This document shows positions 8,162 through 17,646 of a DNA stretch of 64,000 nt, one piece after another. Every line of letters begins with the position of its first letter. The first letter of the stretch is position 1. The notes below the pieces were generated by a model. It had not been told where the DNA came from. It searched no databases and worked only from the letters and a program-made list of their open reading frames with translations. A program made the translations under genes and the position numbers. Origin of the DNA: Natronocella acetinitrilica (GTDB taxonomy: Bacteria; Pseudomonadota; Gammaproteobacteria; Nitrococcales; Aquisalimonadaceae); contig NZ_JALJXV010000006.1 of the NCBI RefSeq assembly GCF_024170285.1, positions 274,428 through 338,427 of the forward strand, written 5' to 3'.

Positions 8162-9547
8162 ATGCGACAACCGTTGAAAATGTCCTTCCTGTTAACGTTA
8201 TTGATGATGACCGGCTGCGCAGCCAAGGTCAGCCAGACCGATATGGCCGAGGTCAGCGGCAACGCGTTTTATGTCGAGCGCATTGCTGCGCCGCCAAATG
8301 CCAGGCTGGAAGTGGTTCTCCAAGACATCAGCCAGCCGGGCCGGGGTGCCGAGCGTCTGGGCAAGATGGTCGTGGAGAGCGCCGGACAACCGCCTTACGC
8401 ATTCCGGATCCAGTACGACCCGGCGCAGATCGACCCGCGGCATACCTACAGTGTGGCAGCGCGCCTTTACGATGGTGACAAGCTAATATTCGTCACCGAC
8501 CAAGTCCACCAGGTTATCACCCGGGGCTTCCCGTCGACGGCCACCCTGCGGATGCGCCGGGTCGGCAGTGCTCGCGCGCACCCGCTTGGGGAGCTCCCGG
8601 CGACCTTCACGGGAACGCTGCCCTGTGCCAGTTGCCCGGGTATCGATTACCACCTGAATCTGCTGGACGATGGCGTGTACTTCCTGCGGCAGGCGTACCA
8701 GGATCGTGCAGGTAGCCCGTCTGACGACATCGGGCGTTACCTGCTGTCGTCAGACGGTGATCAGCTCACGCTCTACGGTGGCCGGGAGGCGCCGCTGCGC
8801 CTTGCCGTCTCGGCGCCGGACACCCTGCGCCTACTGGACCGCGATGGGGGGCACATCGAGTCTGAACTCAACTACAACCTTGAGCGCCAGCCAGCATTCC
8901 AGCCGCTCGAGCCGCGGTTGCTGCTCATGGGTATGTACCGGTATGTGGCCGGGGCCGGACGCTTCCAGGAATGCCTGACCGGTCTCGAACTGCCGGTAGC
9001 CACGGAAGCCGACAACCGCGCCCTCGAGGAGGCCTACCTTGCGGCGCGTGACGAGCCCGGGGAAGCGTTGCGGGTGAGCCTCGATGGTCAAATCGTGTCG
9101 CGCATGCCGATGGAGGGGCCAGGCCCAGTATTGACGCTCGTGCCCGAGCGGTTCATCGACGTTTCGCCAGAGCTCACATGCCCGCCGCCGGTCAAACTTG
9201 CCGACCTCAAGAATACGTATTGGAGAGCAGTGTTCCTCGATGATGATCACGTGCAGCGCGCACCGGATCAGCGTGAGCCCCATCTGGTGTTCCACGAGGG
9301 AAATCGGCTCGCCGGTTCCGACGGCTGTAATCGCATTAGCGGTGCCTACGAACGAAAGGGCGCATCGATCCAGCTCTCCAGGGTCGCGACGACTCGCATG
9401 GCCTGTGCCGAGGGCATGGAGCAGGCAAGTCGATTCCTGAAGGCGCTCGAGGAGGTGAGCAGATACAGCATCATCGGGCGGCACATGGAAATGCTGGATG
9501 AATCCGGAACGCTGCGGCTGCGCCTCGAGGCAACCGCACTTCACTGA
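8162..9547 (+). CDS. three-domain lipoprotein: YbaY-like, NlpE-like and META/HslJ-like
   Basis: This 461-residue lipoprotein (lipobox MTGC, Cys at about 19) combines three domains usually found apart. Residues about 30-135 resemble YbaY (VERIAAPPNARLEVVLQDIS). Residues about 145-280 resemble the NlpE N-terminal domain, with the CASC (CxxC) motif followed by GIDYHLNLLDDGVYF. Residues about 340-455 resemble META/HslJ (LKNTYWRAVFL, GSDGCNRISGAYE, ATTRMACAEGME). I chose ATG 8162, 20 bases after the MscS stop, because it gives a clean lipoprotein signal; a longer frame upstream only overlaps mscS. NlpE and HslJ are envelope-stress proteins, so a role in envelope stress or heat/novobiocin-type tolerance is inferred. 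Confidence 0.83.
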   Translation: MRQPLKMSFLLTLLMMTGCAAKVSQTDMAEVSGNAFYVERIAAPPNARLEVVLQDISQPGRGAERLGKMVVESAGQPPYAFRIQYDPAQIDPRHTYSVAARLYDGDKLIFVTDQVHQVITRGFPSTATLRMRRVGSARAHPLGELPATFTGTLPCASCPGIDYHLNLLDDGVYFLRQAYQDRAGSPSDDIGRYLLSSDGDQLTLYGGREAPLRLAVSAPDTLRLLDRDGGHIESELNYNLERQPAFQPLEPRLLLMGMYRYVAGAGRFQECLTGLELPVATEADNRALEEAYLAARDEPGEALRVSLDGQIVSRMPMEGPGPVLTLVPERFIDVSPELTCPPPVKLADLKNTYWRAVFLDDDHVQRAPDQREPHLVFHEGNRLAGSDGCNRISGAYERKGASIQLSRVATTRMACAEGMEQASRFLKALEEVSRYSIIGRHMEMLDESGTLRLRLEATALH

Positions 9548-9646
9548 AACGCCGAAGCAGGGTCGAAGCGCGCTCTTCTACTGGACACACCGAAGAGCAA
9601 CAAAATCGGCCCCATCCTTTGACAGCCCGCGCAATGAGGAGAGGTC

Positions 9647-11197
9647 ATGTCCCGGCCCGTCGAGCAACGCCGCTTCACCCTGAACCGGGTTTTCGTGGTC
9701 TCACTCATCCTGGTCGCCGCCTTCGGCACCTGGGGGCTGATCGATCCCGAGGGCATGAGCAGCACGTCCCTTGGTTTCACAACTTTTATGCTCACCAGCA
9801 TCGGCTGGTACTGGTTGCTGATTAGCACCGGCTTTCTGATCCTCGCAGGATTCCTCGCCTTCGGCCCCTACGGCGGCGTGAAGCTGGGTGACGATGACGA
9901 GGAACCCGAGTTCTCGACCGTCTCCTGGATCGCGATGCTCTTCGCCGGGGGCATGGGCGCAGGCTTGATCTTCTGGGGTGTTGCGGAACCGCTGTACCAC
10001 TTCCGTGAGCCGCCCGGGATGCCGGGCGAGACCGCCGAGGCCGCCAGGGCTGCATTCGCCCTGACGAACCTGCACTGGGGGCTGCACGCCTGGTCGATTT
10101 ATGGCATCTGCGCCATGGTGATTGCCTATTTCACCTTCCGGAAGAAGCAGAAACCGCTGATTTCCACTCCGATCGAGGCCCTTTTCCCGGGGGTTGCGGG
10201 CCAGCGCCTGGGTCAGGTTGCCAATGTCCTTGGTGTCTTCGCCGTCGTCTTCGGTCTTGCTGGCTCGCTGACCATGGGCACCCTGCAGATCCGGGCGGGC
10301 CTTGGCGAACTGAGTGGCACGCCCCTGAGCTTCGGTATGTCCCTGGCAATCATGGCGGTCATGTATGCCACCTACATGACCTCCACGGCTGTCGGTGTCG
10401 ACAAGGGCATCAAGCTCCTGTCCAACATCAACATGGCGGTGGCTGTTCTGATGGTGATCTACATTGCCTTTGTCGGTCCGACCGCTTTCATTTTCGAGAC
10501 GCTGGTGGATTCCTTCGGCAGCTATTTGACCCAGCTTCCGAATCTCGCCTTTCACCTGTTGCCGTTCGAGGGACTGCAGGGCTGGACCGCCAGCTGGACC
10601 CTGACCTACATGATCTGGTGGCTGGCATGGGGGCCCTTCGTCGGCATCTTCATCGCCCGCATCAGCCGCGGCCGGACGATTCGCGAGTTCTGCGCCGGAG
10701 TCATCATCGTACCCACGCTTTTCTCGCTGTTCTGGTTCGCGGTGCTGGGCGGGGCGGGCGTATTCATCGAGCTCTTCGGGGGCGGAGGGATTGCCGAACT
10801 CGTGTCCCAGGACGTCAGCCGTGCGTTCTTCATCTTTCTCGATTTCTTTCCGTTCGGGCAGCTGCTGGGCTTTATTGCTCTGTTCCTGATTTTCATCTTC
10901 CTGGTGACTTCCGCGGATTCGGGAAGCTTCGTGCTGTCGATGATGACCAGCGAAGGCCAGCTGAACCCGCCGCTGACCTACAAGCTGGTATGGGGCACCC
11001 TGGTCGCCGTGCTCACCGTTGCCACCCTGTTTAGTGGCTCGGTTGAAGTCGCCAAGGCGATGGCGGTCACCGGCGCGATTCCGTTTTCCGTGGTACTGCT
11101 GCTGCAGGTGGTGGGTTTTCTGAGAACAATTCGAACCGAACGCGGAGGTGCTCGTGTGCACTCCCTACGCGCATCGGCGCGGTCGATCAACGGGTAA
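9647..11197 (+). CDS. BCCT-family betaine/carnitine/choline transporter
   Basis: This 516-residue inner-membrane carrier has about 12 hydrophobic helices. The BCCT signature is clear: a Trp-rich segment and WWLAWGPFVGIFIARISRGR, plus the early motif MLFAGGMGAGLIFWGVAEPL. It imports compatible solutes such as glycine betaine with Na+ or H+. The family is usually 500-650 residues, so it lacks the long regulatory C-terminal tail of BetP. A GAGGAGAGG ribosome site precedes the ATG. The next gene begins 10 bases after its stop and encodes an unusual double binding protein, an association not standard for BCCT carriers, which work without binding proteins. Confidence 0.93.
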   Translation: MSRPVEQRRFTLNRVFVVSLILVAAFGTWGLIDPEGMSSTSLGFTTFMLTSIGWYWLLISTGFLILAGFLAFGPYGGVKLGDDDEEPEFSTVSWIAMLFAGGMGAGLIFWGVAEPLYHFREPPGMPGETAEAARAAFALTNLHWGLHAWSIYGICAMVIAYFTFRKKQKPLISTPIEALFPGVAGQRLGQVANVLGVFAVVFGLAGSLTMGTLQIRAGLGELSGTPLSFGMSLAIMAVMYATYMTSTAVGVDKGIKLLSNINMAVAVLMVIYIAFVGPTAFIFETLVDSFGSYLTQLPNLAFHLLPFEGLQGWTASWTLTYMIWWLAWGPFVGIFIARISRGRTIREFCAGVIIVPTLFSLFWFAVLGGAGVFIELFGGGGIAELVSQDVSRAFFIFLDFFPFGQLLGFIALFLIFIFLVTSADSGSFVLSMMTSEGQLNPPLTYKLVWGTLVAVLTVATLFSGSVEVAKAMAVTGAIPFSVVLLLQVVGFLRTIRTERGGARVHSLRASARSING

Positions 11198-11207
11198 GGA
11201 GCCTATC

Positions 11208-13133
11208 GTGAGCGGCACCCGCAGCATCCTACTAAGCCTCGCCCTGTTATTCATCCTTACCGGATGTGGCAGTGACCGCGAGCCATTACAGGTCGGTGGC
11301 ACGCAGTCCCCGGAAGACCAGATCGTCGCCGAGCTGGTGGCCGAGCTCGCCGAAGCTGCCGGCATACCCGTGAAGCGACGCATCGGTCTGGGCGGCAGCC
11401 GGCTTACGCTTGAGGCCCTGAAACGTGGCGAGATCGATCTTTATCCCGAACAAACGGGGGCGGGTCTGGCGCTACTGGGACTCGCGCAAGCCCCCGACGC
11501 CGACCCGGATGCGTCCATCGCCCTGCTGCGCGATCGCTACGCCTCGCTCGGACTTGAGTGGAGCGAGCCGTTGGGCTTTGAAAACGGGCCCAGGCTTGTA
11601 ATGCTGCGCGACCGCGCGCTCTCACTCGGCATTCGAAGCTATTCAGATCTGGCGCGCTACGCGGATCAGCTCGCGCTCGGGATCGACAGCGATATGCGGG
11701 CTCGCCCCGTCGACGGTCTTGCGCCCCTTGGCCGGCGCTATGGCATGGAGTTCCAAAGGACCCTCGAGATTGAGCCGCGCGACCGAAGCGAACTCTATGA
11801 TCGCCTGCTGGACGGTGATATCGATGTCGCACTGACCCGCTCAGCCGCCCCCCAGATCCAGATCTTCGACCTGCATGTGCTTGAGGACGATCTTGATTTC
11901 TTTCCTCGCTATGACGGCGCCCTGGTCTATCGTCAGGCGGTCCTGGAACGCTTTCCGGCGCTGGAAGACGTCCTCGGGCAACTGGCCGGTGCAATCGGGA
12001 AATCGCAGATGCAGGCGCTGAGTAGAAGTGTCATGGTGCGGGGTGAGGATCCGCGTGAAGTGGTACGGGCAGAATTGATCCGTCTCAGTCTGATCGATGG
12101 CGAGATCGGGGAGCGCGATCGTCAGGCCCTGAACCTGGCGGTTTCCCTTTCGGCAAACGCGGATGGGGAGGTGGGAACCGTTCTACGTCAGCTGCGCCGA
12201 TCATTCCCGACCAGCACCGTGAACCTGATCCGATCCGATGATCCGCTTGGCGCGATCGACGATGCGCGCGCGCGGATTGCGCTGATCGGCGCGCCGGCAT
12301 TTTTTGCGCCCGGCTCGGCCGATCCAGCCACCGGGCAGCCTCCAATGCGCTCCGGCATCGAGGCCGTGGCTCTGGTTGGGACGAGTTTTCTGCAGGCCTT
12401 TGCACTGAAACCGGAAGTCAGTCGCCTCGAGGACGCGACCGTGATCGCGACTGGGCCCACGGGTTCCAGTGGCTTTCGAGTCGCGCAGTCCATTATCGAC
12501 GGCCTACAATTGACCGCCACACTTAGCCCGGTTGACGGCGATACACCCGTTGCCCTGGCCGACGCCCTGGTCGATAGCGGGGCCGACGTCGCGATCCTGA
12601 TGGAGCCTGTCGGCAACTCGACCGCTCTGGCCCTGCTGCAGCGGGATCTGCGGCTGATCGGCGTCGACAACTGGGTGCAGCGTAACAACCGCATTGTCTT
12701 TCCTTACCTGCAGCCGGCGCGCCTCGCCCCCTCCGACTACGCACGTTTTTTCCCAGCGGAGCATGAGGGGGCCGCGCGGATGTCCGGATTCAGCCAGCCA
12801 GTCGAGACCCTGTCCACGCAACTCTTGGTGGCAGGACCCGCCCCGCCGGGGGATGTGAGGCTCTCGACCCAGGGCCCGGGAGCGAGCCTTATTCCCCGCG
12901 CCCTCCCTTTGACCGACCAGGTGGTCGAGCGCATCAATGCTGGCACCGGAAAGGCTGAGGATATCTATCCGATTCTGCCGCAGGCGCGTGCATTGACCCC
13001 GCGATTACCGCAGCCCCCGGAGTCACTGAATCCCTCGCCGGCCGCATCCACTCTTTCCATGCTGGCGTTAGCGTTGCTGATCTGGGTGACCTGGCTGATG
13101 CTGGGGCCGGCACGCCCGGCGCGCCTTGGTTGA
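11208..13133 (+). CDS. lipoprotein with two tandem substrate-binding-protein-like domains and a C-terminal membrane helix
   Basis: This 641-residue protein starts at GTG 11208 after an AAGGAG site six bases upstream. It has a lipobox (LTGC). Residues about 25-300 look like an OpuAC/ProX-type osmoprotectant-binding domain (LEALKRGEIDLYPEQTGAGL resembles the YPEYTG region that holds betaine or choline). Residues about 310-565 look like a TAXI/NMT1-type binding domain (ATGPTGSSGFRVAQSIIDG, VDSGADVAILMEP, then LPYLQ-like FPYLQPARL). A hydrophobic helix lies at about 612-632. So it may be anchored at both ends, a layout I do not recognise. It lies 10 bases after the BCCT gene. A role as sensor or capture protein for that carrier is an inference. 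Confidence 0.68.
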   Translation: MSGTRSILLSLALLFILTGCGSDREPLQVGGTQSPEDQIVAELVAELAEAAGIPVKRRIGLGGSRLTLEALKRGEIDLYPEQTGAGLALLGLAQAPDADPDASIALLRDRYASLGLEWSEPLGFENGPRLVMLRDRALSLGIRSYSDLARYADQLALGIDSDMRARPVDGLAPLGRRYGMEFQRTLEIEPRDRSELYDRLLDGDIDVALTRSAAPQIQIFDLHVLEDDLDFFPRYDGALVYRQAVLERFPALEDVLGQLAGAIGKSQMQALSRSVMVRGEDPREVVRAELIRLSLIDGEIGERDRQALNLAVSLSANADGEVGTVLRQLRRSFPTSTVNLIRSDDPLGAIDDARARIALIGAPAFFAPGSADPATGQPPMRSGIEAVALVGTSFLQAFALKPEVSRLEDATVIATGPTGSSGFRVAQSIIDGLQLTATLSPVDGDTPVALADALVDSGADVAILMEPVGNSTALALLQRDLRLIGVDNWVQRNNRIVFPYLQPARLAPSDYARFFPAEHEGAARMSGFSQPVETLSTQLLVAGPAPPGDVRLSTQGPGASLIPRALPLTDQVVERINAGTGKAEDIYPILPQARALTPRLPQPPESLNPSPAASTLSMLALALLIWVTWLMLGPARPARLG

Positions 13134-13249
13134 TGAAGCCGATGGTCGGTGCAACGGTTCCGAACCGGGTGCGAGACACGCATGAGCAGCCTCACAAGGA
13201 GCTCTCGAAGCCGGTTGGCCACAGCTGCAGACGAGCGCCCCCGTCGCCG

Positions 13250-14770
13250 GGGTGTTCCAGCGTGTCGGGGATGGTTTTTCGCGTTGAAGCGGACGCGGTC
13301 ATGCGGCCAGTCGCCATCGATGACGCCGCCCCAGCAGCGTGCGCCACAGCGTCGCGGCACGGCGCTCGAGGATCACATGCAGCCGGCGTGCCTGGCGCTG
13401 CACACGCGCGGCGGCCTTGAGCACGCGCTCGCGCAGCCGCCGCAGGCTCCAGCCCTGTCCCGTGGCGGCCTCCATCTGGGCGCGCAGCACGTGCAGCAGC
13501 TCATAGGCGAGCAGCCGCAGCGACAGCAGCGCCTGCGCCCGGGCGAAGACCTCGGCCTCGCTGGCCCGTCCCCGCGAGGTGCACGGCAGCGAGGTGCCGA
13601 TGGTGTCCTTGAGCTCGCCCATGTGCCCCTCGGCCTTGCCACGGCGGCGGTACAGCGCCAGGACCTGCTCGCCGCTGTGGGTCGAGGCGGGCAGGTTGGT
13701 GACGATGTAGAAGCACCGCCGAAAGAGTTCGGCCGGGTGCTCCTGGATGACCATGACCACCCGGCGCTTGCGCTGCCAGCTCTCGGCGCCGTAGACCGTC
13801 TCCTCGGTCCACTCCCGCGGCCGCTCGGCCGGGCGCCCCGGGCCGCGCCGGCGGTGCGGGTCGAAGTGGCGGTCCAGTGCGGCGTTGTCGCGCAGCCGCC
13901 CCAGGTAGCCGATCCCGGCCTGGTCCAGCGCCTCGAGGGTGGCGCCATCGGTAAACCCGGCATCGAGCCGGCAGCGCACCTGCCGGGCAAGGCCACGCTC
14001 GCGCAGAGTGGCGACCAGCTCCGGGACCCACGCGGCAGCCTGCGCGCCGGGTGCGGCGTTGCCGGGGCGCAGCAGCCCGGCGAGCATGTCGCCCGTCTCG
14101 GCACAGGAGGCGATGAGCGGATAGTGGATCCGATCACCGACATGGCCGTTGTGCTCACTGCCTGGCTGTTCACCGTGGGCAGTGAGCGGGAGGCCGTCGA
14201 TATCGACGGTCATCACCGGCGCCGGCGGTGCGCCGGCTGCGGCCCGCCGCCGCGAGGCAAGCTCCAGCGCCGCGGTGTCGATCACCGCCTGGTTGGCGGG
14301 CTGGGCGAGGAGGTCCAGCAACCGCGAGAACGTCGACTGCGAGGCCAGCGTCTTGCCGGCGGCAGCCATACCACGCCGGTCACTGCCGGCGAGGGCGAGC
14401 AAGGGGTCGTCACGCAGGCGCTGCGCGTCGCTCTGATCGCCCCAGCCCTGGGCGATCATGGCAACAGCCTCGCGCAGCAACTCCGGGAGTGAATGCACGA
14501 CACGCTCCGGGCAGCGCGGGTCGTGCAGCCGCCCGGCGAGGTGGTCAATGAGGCCGGTGTCATCGAGGACTTCGCGCAACAGCAGGAAACCGGCATCGCC
14601 GCTGAGACGCTCCGAGCGCGTCTCCACCCGCACGGAGCCATTGAACGACGGCTCGAACAGCGATAGCGTTTCACCCATGGCGCAGCGTCCCCTCTCTTGA
14701 TCAATGTCGTCACAACACTGATTTTGAGGGGATTACGGCGCTGCGTCATCCTTTTCTTACCCTGCTGGTG
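13250..14770 (-). mobile_element. IS1380-like insertion sequence (ends approximate)
   Basis: A transposase gene of the IS1380 family (13299-14678) defines the element. The right end must lie between about 14756 and 14779, since the hsdS reading frame is interrupted there. The left end is not resolved: I could not find an inverted copy of the right-end sequence in 13134-13300. The rest of hsdS is not found on the left side, so the insertion was accompanied or followed by a deletion or rearrangement. Confidence 0.65.
13299..14678 (-). CDS. IS1380-family DDE transposase
   Basis: This 459-residue protein opens with the family-typical NGSVRVETRSERLSGDAGFLLLREVLD and carries a DDE core: MTVDIDGLPLTAHGEQ (first Asp), a CRLDAGFTDGATLEALDQAGIGYLGRLR block (second Asp), and a C-terminal YRRRGKAEGHMGELKDTIG block (Glu). 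IS1380 transposases are about 430-500 residues, so it is full length and probably intact. The codon use is very GC-rich compared with its neighbours. It is transcribed towards the BCCT/binding-protein operon, converging with it. Confidence 0.9.
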   Translation of the reverse strand: MGETLSLFEPSFNGSVRVETRSERLSGDAGFLLLREVLDDTGLIDHLAGRLHDPRCPERVVHSLPELLREAVAMIAQGWGDQSDAQRLRDDPLLALAGSDRRGMAAAGKTLASQSTFSRLLDLLAQPANQAVIDTAALELASRRRAAAGAPPAPVMTVDIDGLPLTAHGEQPGSEHNGHVGDRIHYPLIASCAETGDMLAGLLRPGNAAPGAQAAAWVPELVATLRERGLARQVRCRLDAGFTDGATLEALDQAGIGYLGRLRDNAALDRHFDPHRRRGPGRPAERPREWTEETVYGAESWQRKRRVVMVIQEHPAELFRRCFYIVTNLPASTHSGEQVLALYRRRGKAEGHMGELKDTIGTSLPCTSRGRASEAEVFARAQALLSLRLLAYELLHVLRAQMEAATGQGWSLRRLRERVLKAAARVQRQARRLHVILERRAATLWRTLLGRRHRWRLAA

Positions 14771-15140
14771 AATTATCCGGGAAAGACACCTCTGGCCTTG
14801 CACGAAGAATTATATAGACAGGACTACAAACTCCAGTGTATTGGGATATACCAAAAGATCCTATCCCATAATTCATGCTATTAAGCACAAGGTCACCGGA
14901 TTCCACGACCTTGCATTTTGATAAATCATCGGGCTTTTTGTTGCCGACATCACCTTTGTCTGCATAAGGAATCACGCCCCGACCAGCCACGAGAGACAGG
15001 TACTCTCTGCCCCCTTCATCGTTTCTCCTATCGCTTTCTTCGACGAAGGCGCGAGTTGGCACGACACGCCAATGCGCCGGCACCTGCCCCAGCCACAGAA
15101 CTCCGGAATCCTTGTACTCGGGATACGCCGGAAACGTCAT
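14757..15140 (-). pseudogene. hsdS: type I restriction specificity subunit HsdS, truncated N-terminal fragment
   Basis: Only 127 codons remain of a protein normally about 400-600 residues long. The start [20 protein letters not shown] plus PAHW is the standard opening of an HsdS target-recognition domain, followed by VESGDLVLNSMNYGIGSFGISQYTG, the usual HsdS central block. The frame then runs into IS-derived sequence and stops at 14757. The ATG at 15140 overlaps the hsdM stop by four bases (ATGA), the normal M-S coupling. Without its second recognition domain it cannot make a working methylase, and no hsdR is in the window. Confidence 0.85.
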
Positions 15141-17115
15141 GCCGACAGCTCCTCGATCATCTGCTTGATCCGGTCGGTGCACTCCTTGAGGTCGGCGTCG
15201 ATCTCCTCCAGCGGCCGCGGCGGCTTGAAGACGTAGAAGTGGCGGTTGAACGGAATCTCGTAGCCGACGATGCCCACTTGGCCATCCTGCTCGTCGCGCT
15301 TCGACTCGTCGATCCAGGCATCCGGCACGTGCGGTTTCACCTCGCGCTCGAAGTAGTCGTACACCGACTCCGTGAGCGGCACGTTCTCGTTGTCTCGCAG
15401 GCTGGTGTCCGGCTCCGGGTTGCCCTTGCTGTCCTTACAGAGCTCGGCCTCCGGGTCCCGCTCGGACAGGGCGTTCAGCACCGCCTTCATCTGTGGGGCA
15501 CCGAGCTTAATGTCCCGCTCCTTGAGCGCCTGCTTGAGGGCCTTGGTGAAGGCGTCCCGATCCCGGCAGAGGGTGTCTCCGTCCATGGCATCAAGTGCAG
15601 CGAGAATGCTCGCCTGGGTGCCCTCGTCGAGCTTCTGGATGGGCTTTTCCTCCAGGATGCGGCGGATGCGCTCCTCGCTGGCCTGGAAGTTGAGCTGAAG
15701 TGGGCGTTCGAGGGTAATCCGCCGGTAGCCGAACGCCTCCACCGGGAAGATCTTGCTCTCCTCGGTCTCCTCGAAGGCGCCGTAGAGGCGGACGATGGTG
15801 TCGATGTCCGCATCGCTGATGTACTGCCGCTTGGAGCCCAGCGACTTGCGCATCCTGCTGTAGCGGTCGGTCGCATTGATGAGCTGGACCTTACCGCGCC
15901 GTTGGGCGGGCTTGCTGTTCGACAGCACCCAGCCGTAGGTGGCGATGCCGGTGTTGTAGAACATGTCCGTGGGCAGGGCGACGATGGCCTCCACCATGTC
16001 GCGCTCTAGGAGGAAGCGCCGGATCTCGGACTCGCCGCTGCCCGCACCACCGGTGAAAAGCGGGGAGCCGTTCAGGATGATGCCGATGCGCGAGCCACCC
16101 TCCCGCGGGTCACGCACCTTGCTCACCAGGTGCATGAGAAACAGCAGCGAGCCGTCGGAGACCCGCGGCAGGCCAGGGCCGAAGCGGCCGTCATAGCCCT
16201 TGAACTTGTGTTCGTCGGCGACCTGCTTCTGGACCTTCTTCCACTCCACGCCGAAGGGCGGATTGGCGAGCATGTAGTCGAAGCTCTGACCGGCGAGGTG
16301 GTCGTCGGAGAGCGTGTTGCCGAGCTTGATGTTGTCCACCTGCTGACCCTTGATGAGCATGTCCGCCTTGCAGATGGCGTAGGACTCGGGTTCAGCTCCT
16401 GGCCGTGTAGGGAGACCGTGACGTTCTCGCTCACCTGCTGGATGTACTCGTCGCTCTCGGAGAGAAACCCGCCGGTGCCGGCTGTGGGATCGTAGACGGT
16501 GACAATGCTGTGCGGCGTGAGCTTGTCGTCCTGGCCGGTGAGAACCAGCGAGGTGGTGAGGTGCACCACGTCCCGGGGCGTGAAGTGCTCCCCGGCGGTC
16601 TCGTTGGAGCTCTCGGCGAACTTGCGGATGAGCTCCTCGAAGATCGAGCCCATGCCGAAGTTCGAGATGCGCCGGGGGCTGAGGTCGATACCGGCAAACC
16701 GCTGCACCACTTGGTAGAGCAGGTTGTTCGCGGAGAGCTGCTGGACGAAGTCCTCGAAGTTGAAGTGCTCGAAGATCTCGCGGGCATCCGCGCTGAACGA
16801 CTGGACGTAGCTCATGAGGTCATCGGCGGTCTGCGTGTCCGACAGCGTGCCCAGGGTCAGCGGTGAGGCGTTGAAAAAGGGCTGATCGGCAGCGCGCAGC
16901 AAAAGGCGCTCACGGACACCATCCGGCTTGCTGGCGTGCTCTTGCGCCGCCTCCAGCACCTGGGCCTTGGTGGGCTCCAGCACACACTCCAGGCGGCGCA
17001 GCAGCGTGAACGGCAAGATCACCCGCCCGTACTGAGACTGCTTGAGATCACCGCGCAGGAGATCGGCGACCTGCCAGATGAACGCGGCCGTCTGGGAGTG
17101 GTTCTCGGTGTTCAA
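15137..17115 (-). pseudogene. hsdM: type I restriction-modification methylase HsdM, broken by a one-base frameshift
   Basis: The gene starts at TTG 17115 after a GAGGA site. The first part gives the HsdM N-terminal helical domain ([20 protein letters not shown]) and the AdoMet motif ([10 protein letters not shown]). At about 16386-16391 the frame breaks: after LHGQELNP the expected [14 protein letters not shown] continues only in another frame, which then gives [15 protein letters not shown] (catalytic NPPF) and the C-terminal coiled coil to 15137. Restoring one C in the run CTCGGG (as CTCCGGG) joins both parts into about 660 residues, the usual HsdM length. It may be a true mutation or a sequencing error; the truncated hsdS next door favours decay. 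Confidence 0.88.
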
Positions 17116-17214
17116 GGGAGCGTCCTCAATCGATTGTTCTGGGATTTCTTGGCGGCTTCATGATACATGGATCACCGGCAGATCCATGGAGGGCGGGACT
17201 GCGGATTTACCCTA

Positions 17215-17646
17215 TTACTCGTCCCATGGCAGGGGCTCGCCCAGCAGGTCGATTCGCCCCTCCCCGGCTGCCTTGCCGTGGTAGCGGCGATCCGCCGTCA
17301 ACAATCGCCCATCGGGGAACCGCAACGCGGTCGCGTGATAGAGGGTGTCGAACAGGTGATGCTGATGGGTTGCTGCCAACCGCATCGCTTCCTCGTAGCA
17401 AGCCGGCTCATCGACAACCTCCCAGTCCAGCGCTTGCAGGTCGCGCAAGTCTTCGTACGCCGTCTCCCCCTTCTCGCGGATCAGGACGGCCGCCATTTCT
17501 GCGAGGAAATGCGGTGGCTGGATGAGGCGCACGTGTCCCTGGTCCAGCGCATCAAGAACGTCCAGTGCGGCCTCCACGTGGTCTTCCCCTTCACGGTCCT
17601 GGAAAAACCACTTCAGGGCGACACTCGCATCAACGACCAAAAGCAC
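17215..17646 (-). CDS. PIN-domain toxin (VapC-like ribonuclease)
   Basis: This 143-residue protein has the PIN fold acidic residues: an N-terminal VVDASVALKWF (first Asp), a central Glu in FLAEMAAVL, then LFDTLYHATAL (Asp) and LLTADRRYHGKA (Asp). Such toxins cut tRNA or other RNA and are inhibited by a cognate antitoxin. The start is GTG 17646, immediately after the stop of the upstream small gene, so the pair forms a standard antitoxin-toxin operon. It sits upstream of the broken type I methylase on the same strand, in the mobile region before tRNA-Ala. Confidence 0.88.
   Translation of the reverse strand: MLLVVDASVALKWFFQDREGEDHVEAALDVLDALDQGHVRLIQPPHFLAEMAAVLIREKGETAYEDLRDLQALDWEVVDEPACYEEAMRLAATHQHHLFDTLYHATALRFPDGRLLTADRRYHGKAAGEGRIDLLGEPLPWDE

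Noticed and set aside
9701..11161. Antisense frame of about 486 codons opposite the BCCT gene
   Set aside because: It is very rich in Gln, Glu, Arg and His with no domain, as expected for the complement of a hydrophobic transporter gene.
13149..14492. Plus-strand frame opposite the IS1380-like transposase
   Set aside because: The minus-strand product is a full-length transposase with DDE blocks; the other is a by-product of high GC.
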